Positions 13,270-26,474 of a stretch of DNA of 64,000 bases are shown here, one piece after another. The translations under genes and the position numbers were made by a program. How positions within the stretch are numbered: position 1 is the stretch's first letter; each line of letters opens with the position of its first letter. The notes under the pieces were generated by a model. It was not told the DNA's origin and searched no databases. It was given only the letters and a program-made list of their open reading frames with translations. The stretch lies in NCBI GenBank assembly GCA_004794785.1, contig SJOL01007465.1, positions 66,542 through 130,541 of the forward strand. Reading direction: 5' to 3'. The stretch is from Opisthorchis felineus. Its lineage: Eukaryota; Platyhelminthes; Trematoda; Opisthorchiida; Opisthorchiidae.

Positions 13270-14829
13270 TTGTTAGTAATTAGACCTCTGTGTCAATACC
13301 CAGCACTGCGGCATTTGCGTATACCTACAGTTGCGAAAAAGTTAGGTTCTTAAATTTATACTCATACTGTCCCTGTGGCAAAATGCTCAACGGTAGCTGG
13401 TTACGTTCATCCTTTGTACTTCAGTAGACACCTGAAATCACAGCCAAACCGACATCAAACATTTGGGCGGAAGCCTTCTGAAAGTACACTTTAAAGCTGA
13501 CATAACGCGTTGGTCAGGGGTGACTGCACCGAGGTATATTATCCCGGCAGATAAATGATGACTAGGTTTGAATGTTCTGTGGGCACACGATGAAAATAGA
13601 CTTTATCCCATGTGTATTTCTAGTTTATATATAGATGTCACTTGTTCATGGTTAGTCTGCCCTAAAATATATTTATCAACCATTGTTTAACAATGACCAC
13701 GTGTTCTAAACAAAGTTTTCACCCACGTTGCAGCTGAGCTATTCGTGAGCCCGTGTACGGAGTGCTCGTTCAGCGGTGCATCCTCCTGTTTGAGAAAAGG
13801 TTGACAAACAAATGAGGAACCCGGAGCCACAGCAGTCCGTTGGTCGTGTACACCAACCAAAAGGTATTGGCTTAACCAGTGACGACATTCAATAACCTAT
13901 GGTCTCGGATCTTGACTCACAGCTTAGACTCTTTTGGGTTGGTTGCCTTCCACTTTCGGGAGATCAACAGAGGACTATAACCCGGGAATTTCGTACTTGG
14001 TATGCTGGGTGCACTGAGGTTGCTGATGATTTGATTTCAGTACTAGCGAGCCTTCTAACAGGTTTGTGTGACTGCCAGTGCTGCCAGGTTACTGACACGT
14101 GTTTTCTATTAGTTCGGTTAATACAGCATGATTCACAGAGACCATGTGAGCAAATGAGTCCTGTTTGAGGCCACAGAGAGCGGTGAGTCACTCCACCTAC
14201 GTTTTCACACCCCTATAACAACTGGTGGGTGGACCAAACTATCAGTTTCTCTCGTTGCATGTATTACGCATTACACGAGCTTTTCAATAAAATTTTAATA
14301 TCAGTGGATAAGTTCTCTACTGGTGCACAAATTGCAGATACACTTCAAAAACTGGCTCAACACTAACCCAATTATTGCAAAAAATTCGAGCAGACAGGAC
14401 ACGGGAATTACGCTCAGACTCTCTACTACCAGTGGTAATAAACGATCGAAACAGAAGGGATAAATTCCGAAGTTAAATGAGTAAGAAGAATTCCGAGAGA
14501 AATCGCCGTTTCGGAAAAGTTTGGAAAAAACAATGGGGAGATGCATTGCTGGGCATCATCTTGTCCCTGACACAAGACTACGTCAGGCAAACCGATCAGG
14601 TTACAAGGTTTGTCAAAATTTGATGAAAGCCGAGAACCAAGCGGAAAGATCCTATCTTTTTATCGGGATAAGTCCTCAACTTTTAACCTCAAGCAGTACT
14701 ATATTCACAATCTCACCGAGATTTCGCTCCACCTAACTGTGACATTTTGCGTGACTGGTGAGAGAACAGCAAGTTGTCGTGAAATAACACCTCTTTGGAT
14801 GTCAGTTTTCCTAACATTTTCCATCTTAT
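13270..14829. other. No recognised gene
   Basis: Only short open frames on both strands; nothing with a recognisable domain or consistent splice sites. Confidence 0.4.
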
Positions 14830-15293
14830 NNNNNNNNNNNNNNNNNNNNNNNNNNNNNNNNNNNNNNNNNNNNNNNNNNNNNNNNNNNNNNNNNNNNNNN
14901 NNNNNNNNNNNNNNNNNNNNNNNNNNNNNNNNNNNNNNNNNNNNNNNNNNNNNNNNNNNNNNNNNNNNNNNNNNNNNNNNNNNNNNNNNNNNNNNNNNNN
15001 NNNNNNNNNNNNNNNNNNNNNNNNNNNNNNNNNNNNNNNNNNNNNNNNNNNNNNNNNNNNNNNNNNNNNNNNNNNNNNNNNNNNNNNNNNNNNNNNNNNN
15101 NNNNNNNNNNNNNNNNNNNNNNNNNNNNNNNNNNNNNNNNNNNNNNNNNNNNNNNNNNNNNNNNNNNNNNNNNNNNNNNNNNNNNNNNNNNNNNNNNNNN
15201 NNNNNNNNNNNNNNNNNNNNNNNNNNNNNNNNNNNNNNNNNNNNNNNNNNNNNNNNNNNNNNNNNNNNNNNNNNNNNNNNNNNNNNNNNNNNN
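14830..15293. other. Assembly gap (464 N)
   Basis: Run of N. The right edge continues directly as (AT)n and then an LTR, so the missing sequence probably includes a longer (AT)n tract. Any open frame spanning the N run is an artefact. Confidence 0.99.
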
Positions 15294-15312
15294 ATATATA
15301 TATATATATATA
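15294..15312. repeat. (AT)n microsatellite
   Basis: Simple AT dinucleotide tract joining the assembly gap to the LTR-like repeat. Confidence 0.95.
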
Positions 15313-15719
15313 TCAGGAAGGTCAGTCTCCTGAAGGTAACCACAGAACGCCCGGAACCTACTGAGACACTAAAACTCCACTAAACTCTCAATAGGGACGC
15401 CAGCAAGCATCCAGGCCAGTCAGTCATTCAAGCAATTCAGCGAAAGCCGATGCATGTTCAGGCACGCCACAGAAGCACGACCGAATGTGATCAGCGTTCA
15501 GACGTTTCATAGAAGCACGATCGATGTTGATGGGTGTTCACTAACGCCTATCAGACAGCCTGGATCAATGTCAGGAAGTGCTCTTTAAATATCGCGGGGC
15601 CGTTGTAACTTTTGCACTCGCACGCACTCACTTCTTGTAATAAAGCTGTTGTGTTCCTTGTCGGTGAGTTCTTTTTCTGGCACCAGGCACTGGAGTGGGA
15701 ACAGCAGTCAGATATAACA
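15311..15719 (+). mobile_element. Solo LTR-like element, copy 1
   Basis: About 409 bp, closely similar along its whole length to 42881-43285. It carries AATAAA followed by a T/G-rich stretch, as expected for an LTR polyadenylation region, and ends in ATATAACA; the other copy begins near GTTATCAGG, so the ends form a short inverted repeat close to TGTTAT..ATAACA. No primer-binding site, polypurine tract or gag/pol frame is adjacent, so it is probably a solo LTR left by recombination. Both flanks are (AT)n. Size and termini suit a Ty3/gypsy LTR; the family is not established. Confidence 0.6.
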
Positions 15720-15735
15720 ATATATATATATATAG
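15718..15735. repeat. (AT)n microsatellite
   Basis: AT tract immediately 3' of the LTR-like copy; with the tract on the other side it suggests insertion into an AT repeat. Confidence 0.9.
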
Positions 15736-15739
15736 TGAA

Positions 15740-18700
15740 ATCATGCTGCTTACCAGCCAACTGCTCGGTTGAGTGAACGGGTGAATTTTCCATGTCGCCC
15801 TTGGGTTGGTGTTTTTTGGCAGAAGTGAAAGCATAATTTTTTTCTTGTGGTGGTGCATTTGCATTTACTAAGCAACCAAAAATAGTATGGATGCCTCCCG
15901 ATGGTAAATCAGACGGTAACAACAAATATGTTGTGCACCAGGCTACCATTTTTAGTAGTGTGCTAGCCTGATTCATTGGGACAGGTTAATAGCACCACAA
16001 GTTCTGCTTCGTTGCATATGTGAAACATTGTAACGAACCAGTAAACTTCCGGAGGTGCAATAGTTATTCAACCTGTCAGACGTCATACTTTCTTTGTATT
16101 TTGACGCTTAAAATTCACCCTTTTCAAGCTGGAATTCTTGCTTTGCGATTTTAAAATTGAAGCTGAAGGTTTGCAAATCGAAGATAACTGGATAGCTCAT
16201 TACCAAAGCCTAAAAAACACAAAGTCAACGATTCTCCGGTAGTTCTCGTAGGTTCAGTCGATTGATATTATTAAGCTTGAAGTCCCAGGCGGTAGTTTTT
16301 TAGGGAAATTACTCAGTGACTGGTTTATTTGTTTAGCTACGTTCTCCTATTGTGGCCAACCTGATAAGGCTGTGGACACTACAGGTGGTTCTATGGGAGA
16401 GTTAGTTCCTTCTTGAGAATGAGACTATTGCTTATTAAGCATGAGTGACCGAATGCCACGGGGAGATCACACTAAACCTGGCGATAAAAGTAAGCATTGT
16501 GTCAGTCGACCGATAATGAAAGATATCTTACAGGCGGAATACATTCATTTGGTGTCAACGGGGGACTCGGCTGAATCCCACATGAACCTCTCGTTTCTGG
16601 TATTCTCCAGCTGAGTGTGCTGTACACTTCGGGTTGGTACAATCTTCCGGATATGGCAGTGTGTCCTCCTGGTGGAACACACGATCTTATGAGTGGTATG
16701 TGGTCAACTTCCAGGTTAGCTTCGCAAAGGTACTCGATTAGATTCGTTTAACTCAGCTGAATAGACCCTTCTACAAGCCGTAACGGTCATGTGTATCTAC
16801 TGTGGTACACGTTTGCCTACGCAAGCACCTAATCGCGCTCAGACGAACGGGAAGCCGTTGAGAAAGACATATGTTTCCTTGAGTTTGTTTCTCACGCTTT
16901 GTCTACTGCATCACAGTGACTTGAGATCGTCAGTGACCAGATGACTGGGTCTGCTACACCGGTCGGAGGTGAGCAAAGATGACGAATGTGTAGACCCGAC
17001 AAATGGTTGTGGCCACTGACGACCAATGGTTCAAACTTACCCGTTCGTCCAGTGAACATGCAGAGCCGTTCTCATCATTCATTACAGACTACAGAATATA
17101 TTCACTGTAGTAGTACAACATTCAGGTCATGGTAAATTCCCCTATTTCACCGTCAGGTGGGCATTAGAAGATGGCTTTTGATGGGCGGTTGCCTTGTGAG
17201 AGGGAGAGAGCAATGGACAAAGAAAAAAACGTACAACGTCTTACAAAAATGGTGCATAAATTTGGTGTCCAGTCTCAGTAATGAGCAAGGATCGCTATGA
17301 ATTACAAAGTTTGTCGATAGAGCAAGATCTTGGTCTTATTGATTTTTCGTTTAGCAAGCTCTTAACCCATTGTAGGTTGGTAAGAGGGTGTGAAATTTCA
17401 AAATATCAAACTCGGTTAGTGTCCTTATGGTGGGTTAGAGGGCCCATTACAGATCAGATGGGGTTGTTATGCGAGTACTATTTACGCAAGTTTGCGTCCA
17501 GGAATTTCTCACTAACACCATGCTAACTTCAGACTTTGGCCTGTGTACGCCTTCTCTGTAACCAGTTAATTAATCGAAATTATGTGTTCGGAATCAGTTC
17601 ACCGTTAAGCTTTTCATCGATTTTCGCCTTCAATGCACTGAAGACCATTTCACTCATTCCCAAATTATAGAACAGTTACCTCATTGACGATCAACCCTTC
17701 AATCACTAGTCCATTGAGCCGTCTGTTCATCAAAGCTCACTATCAGCGATTCCTCACCTCATAGAACTCCACTTCCTCATGCCCTGATTTCCCTGAAATT
17801 AATCGGTTCTCAAAGCTCCATTTCATAAAACCGTCATTTTATTAACCTGAACTTCACTTGAAACAGTAACGTTTCAGCGTAATTGCCTTGTCATAGTTAT
17901 ACACTGACAAACCGGAAAGTCACATCGGGAACTGGGTTGGCTAAGCTGCGACCACCGTGAAAAGCTGGTGCAGCTACGACCAAACAACCGGAGACCTTCA
18001 CCACTGTGTAATCATAAACAATCTCCATGGGCCTCAGAGCATTCGCTGTCACTGCCATTTGTCAAGAGTGGCCACGGTGGTATGGAGGTCCTTAGCACGG
18101 TCCTAGCATGGCCTTATCATTGAGCCTGCGAGTAAAGGGAAGTTTTAACATAAGGATATCAGTCGTGGGATAAATGAAAGAGTGAACATTCAACCCTGAA
18201 AATATTATCACCCTGTTGGTACAACTCTCATTTAGTTAGGCCCGGAAACATGATGATTGCGCAGTGGAGTGTTCATTGTGCTTACGATTGTGGGCTGCAG
18301 TTAGTCGGCAACTGGGAATACAAACCAGATTAACGTTTTGCTGACCAGTGCGGCAGACGAGACGACAAGTCAGGTCGAATGATCTCAAACTGGCTGGCAA
18401 CTTACAAGGTGGAAAGTCCCATTGGAACTCCCTGAAACGTCAGTTCAGACAGGGGAATAGCAATGCATATAGCTCTGTTAGAGAGATGTTTTGTCGTTTT
18501 TTGTAATTCTAGAACGAATTTTCAGGGTTGCGCAAAAATTGGATAAAACACATGGGTTGAATTCGCCGGTGAATCTGCTTTTGACAAAAGTGATATAACT
18601 TCCATTTGCTGACACACGTGCATGGGGACATTCATTCATAAGCTCTTTGGGAGGATCCCATACAACCATGTCATAATTAAATAGAAACGGTATTCTATTT

Positions 18701-19970
18701 ACCTAGATGTGGTAAGAACTAAACCATCGTGGATACAACTCGGCTATTATGCCGTTTGTAGGAAAATCCGTTCCCTCCAAGCATAATGCTTTCAGACAAC
18801 GACCGCCTTTGCCTTCCCTAATGGTGTTCTTCATAGAGAGGATGACAAGTCATGCTACACAGTTCAAAGCAGACCTTGGTGATAGAGCTGTATTCGCAAT
18901 TTGACCGGGGCAGAAAGCACGGTCATGCCGTGCAAGATTGTGGGGCCATTATCGGGTTCCTACTCCTAAGTCTTTCAGTTCCCGGGACAAGCGACGGCAA
19001 AACACAGCAGTGGAAGCACTGGTAACTCTGAACATTGTTTCCCCTGGTCACTCCATCCCCAGATCTGTTTCAAACTTCCAGCTCATTGTTTACTATGTTC
19101 GCAGACTAATTTCACATCTGCGAATACTAGTATGTACTTAACCGACCAGAAAAGTCATTTGTCCTCCTTTCTATTTTATGTTTTTTTATAAATTAGTCAG
19201 TTAGATGTGGCACTTCACTACAGATGGATGTATTGTTGCAGTTGAACGCATGACAGTTTCGACAGTTTCCTTCACGCTAGAGCGATTTAGAAACTTTCAA
19301 ATAATCTATAAAACCTTATGTTTCGCGGATGAAAACAGCCTACATCAAGCGTTGTGCGTGGATTTCATGGTTAAGAACATGAACCAGTCTATTTTTAAAG
19401 CCTGATGGTGATGCGAAAACCTAGCCGCGGGATAAAATGCAAACAGATGTTGTGACGAACTTGATATTGTTAGATTCCCGAAATTGTTCTAATAATTTTA
19501 TTCAGGCTGAACTTTTATCTGACAAATCCACACAACTAACAAGGAAATAAGTGAAAACTTTTCCACAGATTTCCAGGTGACGGTTACTTCTGTGCGCACC
19601 TTCCAAAAGTGATTCAGTTTTGCTATGGAATGCATTAGAAGGACCAGCTATTCTCTCTCGGGTGATTTGTGGCATTTGATACTTCTCACATTTACCTTCA
19701 GTTTAGTCCTGAAACATGCTGTGCTAATTTCTCCCTTTACTTCAGTGATATGGATTGGTTCTTGTTACCCTGATGGAAACAGTGTGTTGGAGAAAAAACA
19801 AATTCATACGACCTACCCACGAATCGAGATGCGTCCGCAAACGGACTACCTCTCAGAACGCACGCCAATAACAGAGGACGTCAGCTTAGTTGCAGGTTTA
19901 TTCGCCTAGCCTGACGATTGATTTGCGCACTAAACCTAGCGGAAATACCGATCAAACTAAAGTATTCCTA
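15740..19970. other. No recognised gene; one R1 remnant
   Basis: No gene could be supported apart from the R1 piece listed separately. A plus frame at 19746-19909 follows a strong acceptor-like site (pyrimidine-rich, ending TTTACTTCAG) and ends in a stop. It could be a terminal exon, but no upstream exon with a matching phase was found. Confidence 0.4.
16555..16680 (-). repeat. R1 dispersed repeat, degenerate fragment
   Basis: Minus-strand R1 landmarks: CTCTCGTTT followed by CAGCTGA.TGTGCTG and a GGTTGGTACAATCTTC block corresponding to the junction segment of other copies. Confidence 0.5.
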
Positions 19971-19974
19971 AACC

Positions 19975-20225
19975 ATAGCAGTCAGAACAAACGGTAGGAA
20001 CTAATGAAAACGGCAGCTTCGGGTAAACCAATCAAATGAGAAGGAATCAGACCGCAACACAGCAGATATCTAGAAGAGACCACTAAGCAGCCGAAGAACC
20101 GGAATCACCATTGGCCAATCACATTATCGATATGAGCTGGGCTATATAAACCCGAATACAAAATAGGAGATACCCGTTCAGCACCGCAATGTCGACGTCT
20201 CCTTGAATCGTTCAGCTGTAGCACC
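19975..20225 (+). mobile_element. Penelope-like element terminal fragment with Pol II promoter motifs
   Basis: Aligns in order with the 3' end of the PLE at 57698-58007. Both contain ACCAATCAAA followed by a GCAACACAG block, then GGCCAATCA, then TATATAAA, then a segment ending in the hairpin region. Here CCAAT lies at 20115-20119 and TATATAAA at 20143-20150. The following segment (around 20185) resembles the left half of the hairpin, but the right half is lost. In PLEs the promoter sits in the terminal repeat, so this is probably a detached terminal repeat of a related, older family. Confidence 0.55.
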
Positions 20226-20799
20226 CTTTCGGTACCTAGCTGCTATCTGATCAAGATTCAAAAAAGGAAAGCAGTTTTCACATACGCCGCACTTATTGGT
20301 GCAAAGTAAATAAGTTCGCCAGTGGAAAAACTATCCTTGGTACGAAGGTTGCTCACTGCTTTATCTCATTTCGAGGCCTTATGACTTCAGTAGATTGATT
20401 AGGCGGAAGGATTCCCAACAAAGGTCTGATATCTCCCCTAAACTCCTTTTTAATACCAGAATGGTAGACATTTTAGTTCTTGGTGGTTAACTTGCTAACA
20501 CAGCCCGATGTTAGGGTTGCCAGTCAGCCATGAAAACACGTAATCATGTACTAGCAAATTCCATTGCACTTATATTTTCGTATACAAGAGGCAGATTGGA
20601 GATAATGAAATGTGCCCCCACCAGTGTCCATCTCCCATCTTGGGGCTTTACAAGCAGGCACGAATTGTAGTTCGCTAGTCGTGTCACGTAGAGCATTAGG
20701 TGGACGGAAACCCGGGAACTTCGTTTATCCGACGAGCTCAAAGAGGTACGAAACCTGTCGAGGAGTTTTTCAGAAACCCCCTCTAGACAATAATGTATA

Positions 20800-20935
20800 G
20801 CGATATCTCAATTGAAGCATGAAGTGCCCTTGCGCAACACATCCAGCTGAAGCGAGACATCGTAAAGGAGAGATGCGGCTGGATTCTCCCGTCAAAACCA
20901 AGTTGCACTTGTTCTATGAGGAAAATTTCGCGAAC
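20800..20935 (+). repeat. R1 dispersed repeat fragment
   Basis: Contains TGAAGCATGA.GT, GCGCAACACATCCAGCTGAA, GAGAGAT, GGCTGGATTCTCCCGTCAAAACC in the R1 order; the 3' half is missing or unrecognisable. Confidence 0.6.
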
Positions 20936-21834
20936 CAAATGAATCTCATTCCAAAACAGTTGACACGTTATATGCTGAAAACAGAGTTCGACCTGGAAAA
21001 ATGTCCCTGTTGATACAAAGGAGCATGTCAAATCACTGAATATGATAGCCTCTAACAACCTGCACCCACCAACTGGATGTCACCAGGCAGTGAACATCAT
21101 CGAAGTCTGTGTTGCTCGATTGCCCTTCTACAGAGTGCTATGTGTTATATCCTAACAGCAGTACTGAATGCAATAAGATTTCTTCATTTAAGCTCTGTTT
21201 ATCTAAAGAACAACGGCAGTTCATTTGGTTCGCCTGTACATGAAATAAGTGAACGCCCAACACAGCTAATGAACACGAGATTTTTTCTTTCCATTGCTTG
21301 TTGACTGAAACCGGTCGATTAACCAAATCGACTGGTTCGTGCCCAAATGGATTTGACTGACTCAATGAGGCAAACTTAGTAATAATAAACTCAGGGAGTT
21401 TAAAAGCCAACTTTGAGGTTCTCATACAAACCGGTAGTTGAGGAAACGAAAGTGTGAGAATTGGGTGCTGCCAACTGCGCTACAAGCTGTTCAGTAATTA
21501 ACTTTGGAGCACTATATAACAACTTACATTGTTTCAGGTCTCAAATCAAAATAAGAGGTTTAAAAAAAACATGGTAGTTTCAATAAATGGAACTACTGGG
21601 ATGTTTCTGTAGCCAGACCAGAGCCGCTTGGGATGGTGGTTCTCAGCCCCATACATGTTTTTTGTCATACGTCCAGTGGTCACCCCTTTCCGGAAAGAAG
21701 TTGCACCCTAAATGATACGAACAAAACATCAGCCGACGTTTTATTTCTTTCACTGATAGATACATAGATGCCGCTCCGGATACTAATCGTTAAAATGCAT
21801 GGAAAACTCGGGCGTGATGCGGTGTTTCGAATAT

Positions 21835-21975
21835 CACCTCAACTGAAACATGAGGTGGTCCTTGTGCAACACATCTGGTTGAAGAATATCATAAACCGGA
21901 TATTCACTTGGGACCCGTCTGAGTCCGCTACAAAAACCAAACTAATTTGCAGATGGGTGTATTTCGCGAAATGGT
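21835..21975 (+). repeat. R1 dispersed repeat fragment
   Basis: Begins AACTGAAACATGAGG.GG then GTGCAACACATCTGGTTGAA, AATATCATAAAC, and ends TTTGCAGATGGGTGTATTTC, following R1 order. About 1 kb from the previous copy and in the same orientation. Confidence 0.6.
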
Positions 21976-21979
21976 AGAA

Positions 21980-24900
21980 TATCTCACATGCGGGAGCCTC
22001 AACCAAAATCATAGTGCGCAAACAGTGGATATCCTGGATTACTCTGGTCATCTAAGTTGTCCATATGGGACAAATATCACCTGAATCGACCTAACGGCCA
22101 CATTGTATAGCGTATCAGATAAACGTGTAACAGCTCCCTATGTGTATCACTCAACAATGAACACTGAATAAAGACATCCTTATATGACCTGGTCTCACGG
22201 GATCGCTCCACTCTGCTGTCGACCAACAACGAGATTCGTCAGATCCAACCCTCGATTTCTTAGAAAAACCCGTTTGAACCATGATAACCTCCGCTTCCAC
22301 GTCGCTGGGAGGTCAGTATCAAGTGGATAAATGGGGCTGCAAACTTGTCCACCTTTTTTCAGCTCCATTAACCCATATAGGCTGGGTACCGACACCAAAA
22401 CCTAGTCAACATATAAAAGACGAATTTGTAGGTGGCTGTCGCCCACTTCTTGACCTGTTTTACGCTTACAACAGTGGATAATCTGTGTACAGTCGTCGTT
22501 CCATGTAGGTTCGCGTAAACTGTGCAGTTTGCAGATGACATATATGGGTCTGAAAAAAGCGATAGCGAAAACGAACTGGACCGAACCGACCGGAACTCCA
22601 TCGTTACGGAGTGCTACTGTTGGCACCCCATTTGTTTTGCCAGAGTGAGTCTGCCTCAAACCGACCAGTTAAAATAAGACTTGTCAAATTCCGACGTGAT
22701 GAAATAACGTAACAACCAACACTTATTTGTTGCATTCTTCCTAGCCAAGGGTACCAACTCCCTTTCAGAGGATATTCCATACATAGCATAACGAGTCTGA
22801 TTAGTCCTGTGAGTGCTCCTTCCCTTGAAGACAACTTCGAATGGTTTATTTAATTGGGTTTCTTCTGAAGAGGGACCATTCTAAAGTGGTTCATTCTAAA
22901 GGATACTTTCGCTCTCTCAAGGATGATCACCCCAAAGATCCAACGATGAATACCTGTGGTACGAACAGCTTTCAATATATGTAGACTTCCCGCAGAGGAG
23001 GTAGACACTATATTGTATATAAAATATGCATATATTGTAAATACTTTGCATATGCGTTGCTTTAGTATGCAATAGCACCGTATCTTGGTGTTCGGTCTGT
23101 TCACTGAACTTGGCCATATGTAGTTGGACGGAAAAGTGGTGGTTTGTTCCCCAAGGACAGGCAATTGAAGTCCGGAAATTGTGTTCCAGAAGGAACAAAC
23201 TGCACATTCTCTTGTTTCCATTATATCAACTGCTGAGACTTGCGGTGTTTCCCTACAGTGTCTTTTGGTGTAAGCCATTTTTTGGCTTTCATTAGCAAGC
23301 GGCGTCATACTTATCTTAAGTCGGTCAAATGATAAAGATGAACAGTGTGTTTGTTCTGCGATGATAACTAGTCATCGGTCTAGTAAATAGTATATTACAT
23401 CATGGCAAGATAATTCCGAAGCTTGACTACCAACCCACATGTATCCTGGGGCGGCCTTCGCCTGTCAAAATCCGTTTAAGCTCACCACGAACGGGAAATT
23501 CATTCTAGCCAAGTTTAAAAGGCATAGTTAAACTGTATATCGTACACGCTTCCTTCTCCGGTAGCAGAGCTGAATCAAACGCGTCAGGCCTTTTTTCCAC
23601 AGTAAGTACCAAAGCAGTTCATCAACCGAGTAATTCCAAAAAGATCATTTCGTCTGCAAACCAGCGGATGTTGAGTACCGAACACGTGAAACGAAATTGG
23701 ACATGACAACCACAGTTGCGCGATATCTTGATCAGTCCTGACCTAAAACCTGAGTGACAGTGGCTGAAACAGTAGTCTGGCATGTTGTAACGATCAGTTC
23801 GCAGCTTGGGCATTCTACTTCCTTGTGCCTCCCAAATAAGATTGCAACACCTTGACCACTGGCATTACATGACGACATAACGGGTTGGCACGTAAGCCAC
23901 TTCACAGAGTTAGTTAAACTTTGCTTGGCAGACAACGAAGTGTTGAAAACTGTAGGTCTGAGAATTTTCCTGACCGACCATGATTGCTGGTTGTTTACAG
24001 CAGCTTGTTAGTAGATGTTAGAGTCTCCGAGGAGGCTTTTGCTCACGGCTGGAACTTAAAAGTTTCCTGAGGAAAAACAGTTGGTATACGTTTTCAGAGG
24101 GAATGCTCTCAAGAAGGACTGCCGTGATGGGCAATTTAGTTAGTAATATGTGGTGAAAGTAGGCCATCATTCGAATTAGTCCCGCAAAGATTTTTTTACC
24201 AAATTTTAGCTTCTCTTTTCGGTTGCTACTACGTACAAGTGGATTTACGTTTTGGTCTCTTCGACTATGCTCGGCTAAGTTCGCTTCGGAAAATTATGTA
24301 ACCATTCTCCAAGTTAGCCTTTGCTTGGTTTCACGGCTTGACGTCATTCGCCATCGGATTCCTGTCGAATATGGCGAAGGCGCGTAGGCTTGAGGTCTGG
24401 TACCTGAACCAACAACATCATTGATTCTAACCTGTCCATGTTTGGAAACAAACTAATCAGTCTCGAAAGTTGACAGTCTTGTTTGCTTAGTTATAAACAA
24501 CCTTCGCGTGCTGTTCTAGTTAAAAACCTGGTCGGGTTGCTTGCTACATGGTCATTGTCACATTGGCTAACTTTAGACGCAAGTGTTTGTTGCATAAACA
24601 CCGTACGCGCTGCACACAAATGCGTTTATTCGTTTATCCAGCTTGCAGCACATTTATGCATTCTATCGACTGTTGGAACTAGCGTGATTGAATCGAAACA
24701 CCTGGAGTTTTTCCATGCGTAGCTAGGTTGCGAAACCTAATTCGAAATCGAATTTCCGTGACCGCAGGTTGTTGGGGCTGGAACAGCTAGCCAAATATGG
24801 TAACTGGATCCAGAAGATTAGGAATGACCAGTCTAGTCGGGCGGCAGGTGCACTTTTGACGGATTAGGGGGAGACAACAGATTCAAGGTTGTACATCTGT

Positions 24901-26470
24901 GAAATATGGCCGTCATCGTGGGAGGCTTCATCACGAATGGTGTCCCACTGGGCCAGTCCACGTAAGCCTACGTCGTTCTGGTTTAGAACCTGCATTGCGT
25001 ATTAGCAGTAAAAAAGCGGATCGATACCCCCAAATGAACGACGCAAATCGTCCCTCGCATTAAAATATATTATCTTCAAAAGCACACAAGATGTTGACAT
25101 GAATCACACTGAGAGATAAAAAATAACTCACGAAAAATAGATGTTTTATTAAGTGATTGAGGTAGGTGAGATTCAAACATTGACATCGTGGATATTTTTT
25201 TAACCTCTAATTGGCGTTTCACTTGATGTCCCAGCAAATGTAATGGTTTTTGGTCTATCAACCCACACACAAAATTATGGATCCTTACATTCACTTTTGA
25301 TTTAGCTGAAGAATTTCCACAGGAAGTTGGAATCACTATTTTGACAAGAAACTACATAGCTAGCGAACATGCTAGAGAGAATAATACTTTGTCTGGAGGC
25401 ACCTATACAACTCGACGGGAGATCGATAACCGAGTGACCTTGACAGATCGGGTTTCAACTTTACTTGGAGAAAGACACCCGCAGTCTCTGAGCATTTTAA
25501 AAGGTAGTTGGTGATTTTAAGGAGATGATATTACGTGTTCGAAACAGTTACTCTAATCGCACGTGAATCAGTGAGATTTTTAACCCAGGGGACCCCAGAA
25601 GCTACTCAGTAGGATCGATAGGTGTCCACTGAATGGCAGGAACAGCCGTAGTGTGACGGACTGCGTACAGCTATTACTCGTGAGTTCTCTGTGCCCCATT
25701 GTATAAGTTACCTTATACATATGCTGCAGAGTGATTGCTGAAGTAGCCTCATTTGTGTGAATGAACCAATAATCTTTCGTACAAGTCTGCCAGGTTTCGA
25801 ACTTACCACCACCTTCCCTAAATAATACGGACAAGAAATTTCTTCGGTTCTGGTGTTTTATGCCGTTCCGAGCAAGATGTTAGTGCAGGTGTGCTGACGG
25901 GTGTAGGACAGGGACTAGATGTAGTGACCTCGAGCCAGTTGGAGTGTTACCTGAAGTGGTCCAGATAAAGTGCACCCCGATATCTTACGTATTGGTTCAC
26001 CTCTAGCACCGGCTTACATACAGTTGTTTGTTCTGATGTTCTAGTTATATGGGACGGCTTCTGAAGGTTCCCAGCGGCCACCACCAGCTTCACCTCGGGT
26101 GCATATTCACACAAACACAGTTTACGATCTTGCTTCAGAAGGGCAGAGAATTCTACTGCAAGCTAATTAAGAATATGGCCATATCGATGACAAGAACAGA
26201 CAAGCTGCTGGGTTTTCAACAAATGGGCGGAGTTGACAAGCATCTAACGACTGTCTTGTGGTCGGCTAGCTACAAAGTGCCTCAAATATTGAACAAGCGA
26301 TCTGTGACATAATCCGTTGATTTGATTCCAACCATGGGGTTGAGTTTGGTTCTAAAATACGTGAACACTTGTGATTTATCAAAACTGACTAATTCATTCA
26401 TTCTGGTGCTCATAAAAGTGAACCGCCACTCTCGTAAGGTTAGGGTATGATTGAAGTCTAAATGTGCACT
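21980..26470. other. No recognised gene
   Basis: The longest frame here (minus, 22850-23308) is within the range expected by chance and shows no domain, signal peptide or splice support. No repeat family was recognised, although parts such as 24880-25000 and 25580-25834 have the look of old dispersed repeats. Confidence 0.4.
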
Positions 26471-26474
26471 TCAG

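Noticed and set aside
14610..15383. Long open frames on both strands
   Set aside because: They exist only because the run of N is read as coding; real sequence on either side supports no gene.
22850..23308. 152-codon minus frame
   Set aside because: Same reasoning; no motif, and an overlapping second frame on the same strand is also open.
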